DNA from: Syntrophobacteraceae bacterium
Lineage (GTDB): Bacteria > Desulfobacterota > Syntrophobacteria > Syntrophobacterales > Syntrophobacteraceae
Assembly (NCBI GenBank): GCA_003566995.1
Contig: PXBG01000154.1
Coordinates: 1 to 38,203 of the forward strand
DNA: 38,203 bases
Direction of reading: 5' to 3'
In this document: one piece after another, positions 31,818-38,203 of the stretch
How positions within the stretch are numbered: position 1 is the stretch's first letter
Layout: each line of letters starts with the position of its first letter
Notes under the pieces: model-generated
Database searches by the model: none
The model's input: only the letters and a program-made list of their open reading frames with translations
Told to the model about the DNA's origin: nothing
Position numbers and translations under genes: made by a program

Positions 31818-32699
31818 TCATTCATGAGTGAGTGCATTCTGCGCACCATGGTGCAGGGCTTCGCAGGCCACATTTCCCAGGGCCCAGATCACGTCCAGTT
31901 GCGCCAGTTGAGCATGAACGGTTTCATCGAAACGCAGGTGCACGGAAGGGGAGAACTCTTCATCGCCTTTCCACAAGAGAAGGGCAACGGGCACTTTGGG
32001 AAACACGCTGAAGGCATAGGCTCTGTCACCCATGGCCACGGGGGTGCCTCCCAGCCTGCGGGCTGTATTTTCCAGCAAATCCATATGGGAGCCCAATGCA
32101 TCCATCAGGGGTTCCACAGGAAACTGGTGCAAATTCCTGAAAAACTGTTCGCCCCCTGGAAGTTCCTTTTCGCTGATCCATTTTCCCGTTGGTTCCAAGG
32201 GCTGTGCTTTCAGAAGATAGTGAAGGGTGACCAGGAAGAGTTCAAAATCCAGGACGGGATAAATGGACGGATCTTCGATCTCTATGGTTTCTTCCTGAGG
32301 AAAGCACAAAAGATGGGTGGTGAAGAAGGGAATCCGGTAACTGCTTTGTTCTGCATGCAGGGTGACTTTCGCATTTGCGCAAACCACCTGTGGATCAGCG
32401 TCGCGCAGTTCCTGCCACAAATGGGGATCGATTTCCATGGGGTCTGTGTACAGGGGCCTGTTTTCGAATGCTTCCAGAGCGGACTGAATGACGCTCTTGG
32501 CTTTTTTTTCGAAATCTTTGGGCACCATGAGCCAGCCCCAGCCTTTTTGCGGCACGAAAATTTCCGCATAGGCCGTTTCGCGGAAAGGCCTCACAAGGAC
32601 AGGAATCTCTGATTGCCTCAAAGCGTCTGCAAGAACATCGGCTTCAAACTGGTTGGTGAGTATGTGCACCTTGGTGAAATCGCTGAATTCATCCTCCAT
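31818..32699 (-). CDS. DUF2007/DUF3786-domain protein
   Basis: 293 residues. Residues about 10-80 (VHILTNQFEADVLADALRQ) look like DUF2007, a small ferredoxin-like fold of proposed signalling function. Residues from about 110 on look like DUF3786 (FTGT-like region replaced by PTGKWISEKELPGGEQFF, then GGTPVAMGDRAYAF, and LLLWKGDEEFSPSVHLRFD). DUF3786 is common in anaerobes with corrinoid/Fe-S metabolism, function unknown. The start overlaps the J-domain gene by 11 bases, with AAGGAG eleven bases before the ATG. It lies directly upstream of the BtuF-like gene. Confidence 0.8.
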   Translation of the reverse strand: MEDEFSDFTKVHILTNQFEADVLADALRQSEIPVLVRPFRETAYAEIFVPQKGWGWLMVPKDFEKKAKSVIQSALEAFENRPLYTDPMEIDPHLWQELRDADPQVVCANAKVTLHAEQSSYRIPFFTTHLLCFPQEETIEIEDPSIYPVLDFELFLVTLHYLLKAQPLEPTGKWISEKELPGGEQFFRNLHQFPVEPLMDALGSHMDLLENTARRLGGTPVAMGDRAYAFSVFPKVPVALLLWKGDEEFSPSVHLRFDETVHAQLAQLDVIWALGNVACEALHHGAQNALTHE

Positions 32700-33144
32700 G
32701 GTGGTTGCCTGCTCCTTTCAGCCTGAGCAATTCTTCATAGGCCCATTGTATTTCATGGAATCTTTTCCCGGCAAGTTCCTGAAGGTCTTGTCCCAGGTGC
32801 GCCACCTTGTCGGGGTGGTACCGGTTGGCCTGACGGCGGTAGGCCTTTTTGATCTCCTCCAGGGTGGCGCTGGTGGGAATTTCCAGGATGGTGTAGGGGT
32901 TGTGGGGGGGTGTGTCCTGGAAGGTTCCTCCCGGTCGGAATCCGCCCGGCGCCCGCTGCCACTGGGTGTTGCTCCTGTCGTTCCTCTGGGTTTGTTCTTC
33001 AGTTTTTCTGAAATAATTCCAGTAGATGAACAAGATAATGAGAAGGTCGTCCAGTTTTCCCACAATGGGAATGAAATCGGGAATGAGGTCGATGGGAGAG
33101 AGAAAGTAGAGGATGCAGAAAAGGATGAGAGCGGCTTTGAACAT
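32689..33144 (-). CDS. DUF1232 membrane and J-domain fusion protein
   Basis: 151 residues. The N-terminus is a DUF1232 (YkvA-like) hydrophobic hairpin (ILYFLSPIDLIPDFIPIVG, then DDLLIILFIYWNYF), followed by a polar linker. A C-terminal J domain has the HPD motif (ANRYHPDKVAHLG) and FHEIQWAYEELLRL. It would tether an Hsp70 to the inner membrane. The longer upstream in-frame ATG at 33468 adds no recognisable sequence; ATG 33144 with GAGG nine bases upstream is preferred. It is the first gene of a four-gene operon. Confidence 0.85.
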   Translation of the reverse strand: MFKAALILFCILYFLSPIDLIPDFIPIVGKLDDLLIILFIYWNYFRKTEEQTQRNDRSNTQWQRAPGGFRPGGTFQDTPPHNPYTILEIPTSATLEEIKKAYRRQANRYHPDKVAHLGQDLQELAGKRFHEIQWAYEELLRLKGAGNHHGG

Positions 33145-33591
33145 GGAATGGTGCCTCGCAGGAAACAGGATTTTCCCGAAATGTGGTGCCAAGGTGTTAT
33201 TATGATGGACTGCTGCATGATGAATCTCAGAAGCCGATCCCGCTGGCCATGAAACGGCGCGGAAGGTTGCGGATATGGCGAACGCAGGAACCAGGCCTTC
33301 CCATTCACGTGTGCAGGTCCTTCCATAAATTTGTCTTCCCAGTTCATAATCACTCAAGTGGATGAGAAAAACAAGCGGGTGAATCCCCTTCAACCTTGTT
33401 GACATAAGACGCTGCAGAATCGTAAAATTGGATGAGGCATCCGGGCCTTCTCGCGTGTCCTCTTTCATAGAAAAACACCACCCCGAAAATTTTTCTGTCG
33501 CTTTTTACGGGTCTATGGGCCGTTCGCTTTTTTATCCAAAAACTGACATTGTTGCACGCAGTCCGGTTTTTACTGGCAACTGGGAGCTTCC
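33145..33591. other. Divergent intergenic region before the ABC importer operon
   Basis: There are 447 bases without a credible gene. It separates the leftward J-domain operon from the rightward importer. GGGAG stands five bases before the importer ATG at 33592. CTGACATTG near 33542 is the nearest -35-like sequence, but no convincing -10 lies at the right distance. I see no riboswitch, repeat or RNA gene. Confidence 0.5.
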
Positions 33592-34719
33592 ATGATTGAA
33601 TACGATTCAGTGACCAAAATATTCGGAGCCGGCAAAACGGCTGTGACGGCCACAGATGGTGTGAACTTCACCATTGAGGAAGGAGAAACGGCTGTTTTTC
33701 TTGGTCCCTCCGGTTGTGGCAAGACGACGCTCCTGCGCATGACCAACCGGCTGGAAAGCGTGACGAGGGGGAGCATTCGTGTCCAGGGCAGGGACATCAT
33801 GGAAATGAACGTGCAGCAGCTTCGCCTGGGCATGGGGTATGTCATTCAGCAAATCGGCCTTTTTCCCAATAAAACCATTGCGGGAAACATCGCCGTGGTG
33901 CCCCGCATGCTGAAATGGGACAAAAGGAGGATCGAGGAGCGCACCGATGAGCTTCTGCGCATTGTGAAACTGGACCCCGAGATCTACCGGGACCGTTATC
34001 CCGTGGAACTTTCCGGGGGCCAGCAGCAGCGTGTGGGTGTGGCCCGGGCACTGGCGGCGGATCCCGATATTCTGCTCATGGACGAGCCCTTTGGAGCCAT
34101 CGATCCCATCAACCGCCATCAGATTCAGGACGAATTTCTCAAGCTTCAGGGGCAGCTGAAGAAGACCATCGCCTTTGTTTCCCACGACATTCACGAAGCC
34201 ATCAAAATGGCCGACAAGATAGCCATTTTCAAGGACGGCAAGCTGGTCCAGTATGACACTCCGGAAATCATCCTCATGCGTCCTGCCAACAAGTTTGTTT
34301 CGGATTTTGTGGGGGCGGACAGAGCCCTCAAGGTGCTCGGCCTCCTGAGGGTGAGAGATGCCATGAACCGGGAGCCCCGCAACGTGGTCCAGTCAGATGT
34401 CATGGCGGAGGAAGCTCTCAGGTTCCTTGAAGGAAACAACTTCAGAAACCTGATCGTGCTCAGGGAAAACCGGGTGCTGGGTTTTGTGACCCGCAGGCAT
34501 CTGAAATACGAACAGGGCAAGGTGGAAGATTTTGCGGAGAAGTTTCCTGAGGAATTGGCGCCCCGTGAGCCCCTGCGTGACGCTCTCTCGGCCATGCTCA
34601 TGCACGACCTCATGAGTTTTCCCGTCCTGGACGACAACGGAGCTTTTGCCGGGACCATCAGCTACCGCTACATTCAGAGGTCCATACTGGAACTCTACTC
34701 TGAATCTCAGGATGACTAG
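33592..34719 (+). CDS. ABC transporter ATPase, glycine betaine/choline type, with CBS domains
   Basis: 375 residues. Walker A is GPSGCGKTT (38-46), the Q-loop is YVIQQIGLFP, the signature is LSGGQQQR and Walker B is ILLMDEPFGAID; the H-loop is FVSHD. The C-terminal third (about 255-370) is a pair of CBS domains (VMAEEALRFLEGNNFRNLIVL, LMSFPVLDDNGAFAGTI). In OpuA/OpuC-type importers these sense ionic strength or nucleotides. It drives uptake of betaine-like compatible solutes together with the next three genes. It is the first gene of the operon. Confidence 0.93.
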   Translation: MIEYDSVTKIFGAGKTAVTATDGVNFTIEEGETAVFLGPSGCGKTTLLRMTNRLESVTRGSIRVQGRDIMEMNVQQLRLGMGYVIQQIGLFPNKTIAGNIAVVPRMLKWDKRRIEERTDELLRIVKLDPEIYRDRYPVELSGGQQQRVGVARALAADPDILLMDEPFGAIDPINRHQIQDEFLKLQGQLKKTIAFVSHDIHEAIKMADKIAIFKDGKLVQYDTPEIILMRPANKFVSDFVGADRALKVLGLLRVRDAMNREPRNVVQSDVMAEEALRFLEGNNFRNLIVLRENRVLGFVTRRHLKYEQGKVEDFAEKFPEELAPREPLRDALSAMLMHDLMSFPVLDDNGAFAGTISYRYIQRSILELYSESQDD

Positions 34720-34729
34720 AGGGGGGGCC

Positions 34730-35380
34730 ATGAATCTGCTGATCTTTCTTCAGGACAACCTTTCCACGGCCCTTTTCCTCACGTGGGAGCACTTGTGGAT
34801 GGTGGGGCTGTCCCTTTTCATCGCCATCATCACGGGTGTGCCCATTGGTATCCTCATCACCAAAAACAGGCAGCTGGCTCAAAAAGTCATTGGCGGCGCC
34901 AATGTGATCATGACCATTCCCTCCATCGCCCTCTTTGGACTCATGCTTCCCCTTCTGGCCGTGTTCGGGCACGGGCTGGGAAAAGTGCCCGCCATCATTG
35001 CCCTGGTGCTCTATTCCGAATTGCCCATCATTCGAAACACCTTCATCGCCATCAAAAACGTGGATCCGGCCATGGTGGATGCGGGACGGGGGATGGGCAT
35101 GACCAAGTGGCAGCTTCTGCGCGAAGTGGAGATTCCCCTGGCCATTCCCGTGATCATTGCGGGCCTCAGGACTGCGGCGGTCATGATCATCGGCATTGCC
35201 GCCATTGCCGCCTACGTGGGGGCAGGCGGCCTGGGAGTCTTCATTCAGCAGGGCATCGCCCGGTCCCATGAATCCATGGTGCTGGCAGGGGCCCTGGGTG
35301 TTTCACTTTTGGCCGTTGTGGTGGATCTTTTCATGGGGTTTCTTGAGAGGCGGCTCACACCCAAAGGGGTGAAGGCATGA
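34730..35380 (+). CDS. ABC transporter permease (OpuCB/OsmW type)
   Basis: 216 residues with about six hydrophobic segments. It carries the cytoplasmic EAA-type coupling loop (VDAGRGMGMTKWQLLREVEIP) followed by GLRTAAVMIIGIAAIAAYVGAGGLG. It would form one half of the membrane channel for a betaine/choline-type substrate. The ATG at 34730 follows AGGGGGGG; the longer frame from 34646 only overlaps the ATPase gene. The gap from the ATPase is 10 bp, and the stop overlaps the next start as ATGA. Confidence 0.92.
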   Translation: MNLLIFLQDNLSTALFLTWEHLWMVGLSLFIAIITGVPIGILITKNRQLAQKVIGGANVIMTIPSIALFGLMLPLLAVFGHGLGKVPAIIALVLYSELPIIRNTFIAIKNVDPAMVDAGRGMGMTKWQLLREVEIPLAIPVIIAGLRTAAVMIIGIAAIAAYVGAGGLGVFIQQGIARSHESMVLAGALGVSLLAVVVDLFMGFLERRLTPKGVKA

Positions 35381-36126
35381 AAGAGGGGACTTTTATAGAT
35401 CAGACCGTGGCCAAGGGAGTGCGGTTTTTTCTGGTGGCTCTTTTGATCATCACGGGCATTGCCGCCGAACGCATCGGGCTGGTGGAATACCTTTCGGATC
35501 CCTGGGAGCGGGATTACGTCCTTTTCCTGGTGCGGCAGCACATTTACCTGGTGGCGGTGAGCATGGCCCTGGCCCTGGTCACCGGCCTGGCGGCGGGCAT
35601 CATCGTTTCCCGCAAAAGGTTTCGAAAGTTTGCGGGCATCGTCATGTACGTGATCGGGCTGGGCCAGACCATTCCTTCTCTGGCCGTGCTGGCCCTGACC
35701 ATGAGTTTTCTGGGCATAGGCTCCAAACCGGCCATCGTGGCCCTGTTCATCTACTCCACGCTTCCCATCGCCCGGAACACTCTTGCGGGAATTCTGTCCG
35801 TATCGCCCGCCATCATCGACGCGGCCAAAGGGGTCGGCATGAGCCCCACCCGGATCCTTCTGGAAGTGGAGCTCCCCAATGCGCTGGACGTGATCCTCAC
35901 GGGCATCCGCATCGCCCTGGTCATCAACATCGGAACGGCGGCACTGGGCTATCTCATCGGTGCGGGAGGACTGGGGGATCTCATTTTCACGGGCATCAAC
36001 CTCATGAGAACGGAGCTGCTTCTGGCGGGGGCCCTTCCCGTCATCATTCTTGCCCTCGTGGGGGATTACCTTCTGGAACTCCTCGGCGTGATCATTGTCC
36101 CCAAGGGGATTCGCATGGCCGGATGA
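35377..36126 (+). CDS. Second ABC transporter permease of the betaine-type importer
   Basis: 249 residues with several membrane helices. Its coupling loop is IDAAKGVGMSPTRILLEVELP followed by IRIALVINIGTAALGYLIGAGGLG. It is paralogous to the preceding permease, so the pore is probably a heterodimer as in OpuC-type systems. The start overlaps the previous stop by four bases. It is 64 bp upstream of the substrate-binding protein. Confidence 0.92.
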   Translation: MKEGTFIDQTVAKGVRFFLVALLIITGIAAERIGLVEYLSDPWERDYVLFLVRQHIYLVAVSMALALVTGLAAGIIVSRKRFRKFAGIVMYVIGLGQTIPSLAVLALTMSFLGIGSKPAIVALFIYSTLPIARNTLAGILSVSPAIIDAAKGVGMSPTRILLEVELPNALDVILTGIRIALVINIGTAALGYLIGAGGLGDLIFTGINLMRTELLLAGALPVIILALVGDYLLELLGVIIVPKGIRMAG

Positions 36127-36190
36127 GGAGTCGTGTTCTTTTTTTCAACCCATTTTTTTCACCCTGGAACTTCACAGGAAGGAGACCTTT

Positions 36191-37105
36191 ATGATCAAAG
36201 CCCAAAGAGTTTTTGCAGGCATGGTCGTTTTTCTCGCTCTCACCCTGGCGCTGTCCGTGCATGCCACGGCGCGGGACAAGACCATCACCATCGGGGGCAA
36301 GAATTTCACGGAGCAGTACCTGCTGCCGGAACTGGCCAAGCTGCTGCTTGAAAAGGAAGGTTTTGACGTGAACCTTCGCACGGGCGTCAGCACGGTCATT
36401 GCCCGCCAATCCCTGGAAACGGGTCAGATCGACATGTACTATGAATACACGGGAACGGCCTACACCGTTTTTCATCAGCAGGATGACACGGACGTCATGA
36501 GTGATCCCCACAAGGTCTACAACTGGGTCAAGGAAAGGGATGCGCAAAAGGGCCTGATCTGGCTGGACCCTCTTCCCCTGGACAACACCTACACCATCAT
36601 GATGCGCCGGGGTGATGCGGAAGAGCTGAACATCGGGACCATCTCCGACTTCGGTCAATACGTGGAGGAAAATCCCGGAAAGATCACCTTCGCCCTGGAG
36701 TCGGAATTCTGGGAAAGGCCTGACGGATTCAGAAGGCTCATGCAGGTCTATGGTTTTCGCATGAGGCCCGCCGATGTGAAAAGGATGGACATGGGGCTGA
36801 CCTATCTCGCCCTGAGGGACGGCCAGGTGGGTTCGGCCATGGGTTTTTCCACGGACGGCCGCATCGCCGCGTTTGACCTTCTCAGCCTGGAAGACGACAA
36901 GAACTTTTTCCCCGTGTACAATCCCGCCCCCGTGGTGACGCGCGACACACTGGAAAAACATCCGGAAATTGAGGAGATACTCAAGCCTTTGTCCGAAAAA
37001 CTGGACAATGACGCCATGCGTGCTCTCAATGCCGCCGTGGATGTGGAGCACAAGAGCGTGAGCGCCGCCGCCGAGGAATGGCTCAAGGAAGCGGGGCTGC
37101 TGTGA
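36191..37105 (+). CDS. Periplasmic substrate-binding protein, glycine betaine/choline type
   Basis: 304 residues. A Sec signal peptide (hydrophobic core FAGMVVFLALTLALSV, likely cleaved after HATA) precedes an OpuAC-type domain that begins ITIGGKNFTEQYLLPE. Other family features are VSTVIARQSLETGQIDMYYEYTG and LGDGQVGSA-like LRDGQVGSAMGFSTDGRI. No lipobox cysteine is seen, so it is a free periplasmic protein. AAGGAG lies six bases before the ATG. The exact ligand (betaine, choline, carnitine or another quaternary amine) is not decided. Confidence 0.92.
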   Translation: MIKAQRVFAGMVVFLALTLALSVHATARDKTITIGGKNFTEQYLLPELAKLLLEKEGFDVNLRTGVSTVIARQSLETGQIDMYYEYTGTAYTVFHQQDDTDVMSDPHKVYNWVKERDAQKGLIWLDPLPLDNTYTIMMRRGDAEELNIGTISDFGQYVEENPGKITFALESEFWERPDGFRRLMQVYGFRMRPADVKRMDMGLTYLALRDGQVGSAMGFSTDGRIAAFDLLSLEDDKNFFPVYNPAPVVTRDTLEKHPEIEEILKPLSEKLDNDAMRALNAAVDVEHKSVSAAAEEWLKEAGLL

Positions 37106-37132
37106 TCGGTACGGACAAAACCTGAAAGCTTC

Positions 37133-37276
37133 TCCCGGGACCGCCGGTCTCTGGCAAGTGTGTATGAATTTCCCGGGACCGCCGAGCCCCAGCTCGGCAG
37201 CATCACCTTCCATGAGAACCTGGTGCATAAGAAATCTGCCAGGTTCTCATGCACCCCCATCACGGACCTGATGGGG
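37133..37276. repeat. Cluster of direct repeat and three hairpins after the importer operon
   Basis: TCCCGGGACCGCCG occurs at 37133-37146 and 37171-37184. The second copy runs into a 7-bp hairpin GCCGAGC-CCCA-GCTCGGC (37181-37198). A perfect 13-bp stem follows (37211-37223 with 37239-37251, 15-base loop), then an 8-bp stem CCCCATCA/TGATGGGG (37255-37276). None is followed by a long T-run. It may be a repetitive extragenic element and may also end the importer mRNA. Confidence 0.6.
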
Positions 37277-37507
37277 ACAATGCTTTTGATCTGAAGGGGA
37301 TCTTGCCACTTTAGGCTGTGCAATGGGGCGTCCCTGCCACAACTCGGAACCAGCCGTTCAATGCCTCACGCTTTCTTTTTCGCCGTGCACTCCATAAAGA
37401 CTTTGGCGGTCGGCGCCATGTGCGGCGCGAAAAAAAATCAAAGTACATTCCTTTCGCCCTCTCCCGCTCAATGACTGTGATGTCTGGCACACAAACCACT
37501 GAAATGC

Positions 37508-37590
37508 CCAATGGGGTAACCGGAGTTTCTCCCCCCAGTCCCCGCAACACTCTCCGTGCAGGTCCGCACGGGGGTCGGTTCACAGAAAAG
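37508..37590 (-). mobile_element. Probable 3' remnant of a group II intron
   Basis: On the minus strand GAACCGACCCCCGTGCGG-ACC-TGCACGG, then GTGTTGCGGGG and a GGGGGG...CTCC hairpin, ending in TTACCCCATT. This resembles the domain V/VI region at the 3' end of bacterial group II introns. CCGTGC/GCACGG forms a perfect 6-bp stem. No maturase reading frame is present. I rely on remembered pattern similarity, so the identification is tentative. Confidence 0.4.
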
Positions 37591-37645
37591 CGCTCCATGG
37601 CCCCGGTGAGCTTGGCCATTATAAGGGTTGAAGAATGGTGCAGTC

Positions 37646-37670
37646 CAGCGTACAATGCAGCGTACAAATG
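37646..37670 (+). promoter_or_regulatory. Candidate autoregulatory operator of the toxin-antitoxin pair
   Basis: Two direct copies of CAGCGTACAA(A)TG at 37646-37657 and 37658-37670 stand just before the antitoxin gene. GTAC-centred repeats are common operators for PhdYefM-type antitoxins. A possible -10 (TATAAG, 37620-37625) lies upstream. Confidence 0.45.
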
Positions 37671-37682
37671 GAGGTTCCAGAA

Positions 37683-37964
37683 ATGACCAAAATCCCGGAC
37701 ATCGTACCTGTCAGCGACTTTCGTCAGGATGCCGCAGCGGTTCTCAAGCGGCTACAGTCCAGTAAGGGGCCGATCGTCGTCACTCAACGCGGGCGACCTG
37801 TCGCGGTCATGCAGAGCGTAGAGGCCTACGAGAGAATCCAACGCGAGCGAGAACTGTTGCGGCTTCTCGCGGCCGGAGAGCGCGAGATCGCCAACGGCAA
37901 GGGGCATAGCCTCGAAAACGTCATGAAGGAGGCCGACGCGCTGCTCGGAGATGAGGAGTCTTGA
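37683..37964 (+). CDS. PhdYefM-type antitoxin
   Basis: 93 residues. The N-terminal part has the fold typical of Phd/YefM DNA-binding antitoxins (VPVSDFRQDAAAVLKRLQ, then GPIVVTQRGRPVAVMQSVEAYER). An acidic, helical C-terminus follows that would wrap the toxin. GGAGG lies eight bases before the ATG at 37683; the in-frame ATGs at 37635 and 37668 are less likely. It overlaps the toxin gene by four bases and is preceded by a GTAC direct repeat. It should neutralise the toxin and repress the operon. Confidence 0.9.
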   Translation: MTKIPDIVPVSDFRQDAAAVLKRLQSSKGPIVVTQRGRPVAVMQSVEAYERIQRERELLRLLAAGEREIANGKGHSLENVMKEADALLGDEES

Positions 37965-38203
37965 GGATCAGGTTCACCCTGTCCGCTCGCCGGCAGTTTC
38001 TGGAAGGGCTTGAGTATATCCGGCAGGACAATCCAAGGGCCGCAAGACGATTCCGAGAGAAAACAGAGCAAACGCTTGAGCGGCTATGTGAGTTTCCGGA
38101 GTCTGGGCGCTCCATACCGGAGTTTCCGGAACTCCCCCATCGTGAGGTGATCGTTCGGCCCTATAGGTTCTTCTACCGCGTGGTCGGCAAAACGGTTTGG
38201 ATC
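37961..38203 (+). CDS. RelE/ParE-family toxin (partial at window end)
   Basis: The frame opens with TTG at 37961, overlapping the antitoxin stop as TTGA. It runs open to the end of the window, giving 81 residues. The sequence has the RelE/ParE pattern: IRFTLSARRQFLEGLEYI, ARRFREKTEQTLERL, then FPESGRSIPEF and HREVIVRPYRFFYRVV. GAGGAG sits two bases before the TTG, unusually close, but no other start is available after the in-frame TGA at 37952. Typical length is 90-100 residues, so little is missing. Whether it cleaves mRNA or poisons gyrase cannot be decided. Confidence 0.85.
   Translation, partial: MRIRFTLSARRQFLEGLEYIRQDNPRAARRFREKTEQTLERLCEFPESGRSIPEFPELPHREVIVRPYRFFYRVVGKTVWI

Overview
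This window is GC-rich, densely packed bacterial DNA. Its gene content points to an anaerobic member of the Desulfobacterota (former Deltaproteobacteria), most like Syntrophobacter and its relatives. This rests on a three-piece glutamate synthase, MetF/MetV next to a flavin/iron-sulfur oxidoreductase, a DUF166 selenoprotein read through an in-frame UGA, a DUF3786 protein, a Zn-ribbon PilZ protein and many corrinoid-linked signalling genes. The assignment is inference from gene families; there is no rRNA, tRNA or CRISPR array here.

Layout. 1-2064: the tail of an unknown gene, then pyrF and a PilZ protein on the minus strand. 2065-7414: a plus-strand glutamate synthase operon (amidotransferase, ferredoxin-FMN synthase, and a GXGXG/GltD/ferredoxin fusion) ending in a strong terminator. 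7425-8803: minus-strand dfsP (selenocysteine) and elbB. 9121-9489: a small J-domain protein. 9530-11072: cobT behind a complete cobalamin riboswitch, an intrinsic terminator and a promoter.

11225-18519 is the most unusual part: two divergent groups of corrinoid and signalling genes. The leftward group is a stand-alone CarH-like B12 sensor domain, a PAS histidine kinase and a response regulator. The rightward group is an MtbC-like corrinoid protein, a UroD/MtaA-family protein that has lost its zinc cysteines, a DUF1638-like histidine kinase, and a GAF protein ending in the same four-cysteine module as the response regulator. I propose that these form a cobalamin- or methyl-corrinoid-dependent sensory system. 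18502-21820 holds a large hybrid kinase, a broken receiver gene, and scars of duplication: a copied promoter block and an antisense kinase fragment.

21778-27434: a minus-strand run (FAD/NAD(P)H oxidoreductase with a MvhD-like tail, metV, metF, then a YgiQ-type radical SAM gene) that looks like a methylene-tetrahydrofolate reductase module. 27646-29959: M28 peptidase, exported SagB-type nitroreductase and Hsp20. 30245-33144: a tight operon of a DUF1232/J-domain protein, a DUF2007/DUF3786 protein, a BtuF-like protein without signal peptide, and a HAD-IIA phosphatase. 33592-37105: a complete betaine/choline-type ABC importer. 37106-38203: a repeat-rich gap with hairpins and a probable group II intron remnant, then a PhdYefM/RelE-ParE toxin-antitoxin pair cut by the window edge.

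Cobalamin recurs throughout: riboswitch-controlled cobT, two corrinoid-binding proteins, a corrinoid methyltransferase relative and a BtuF-like protein. The organism therefore probably depends heavily on corrinoid chemistry.
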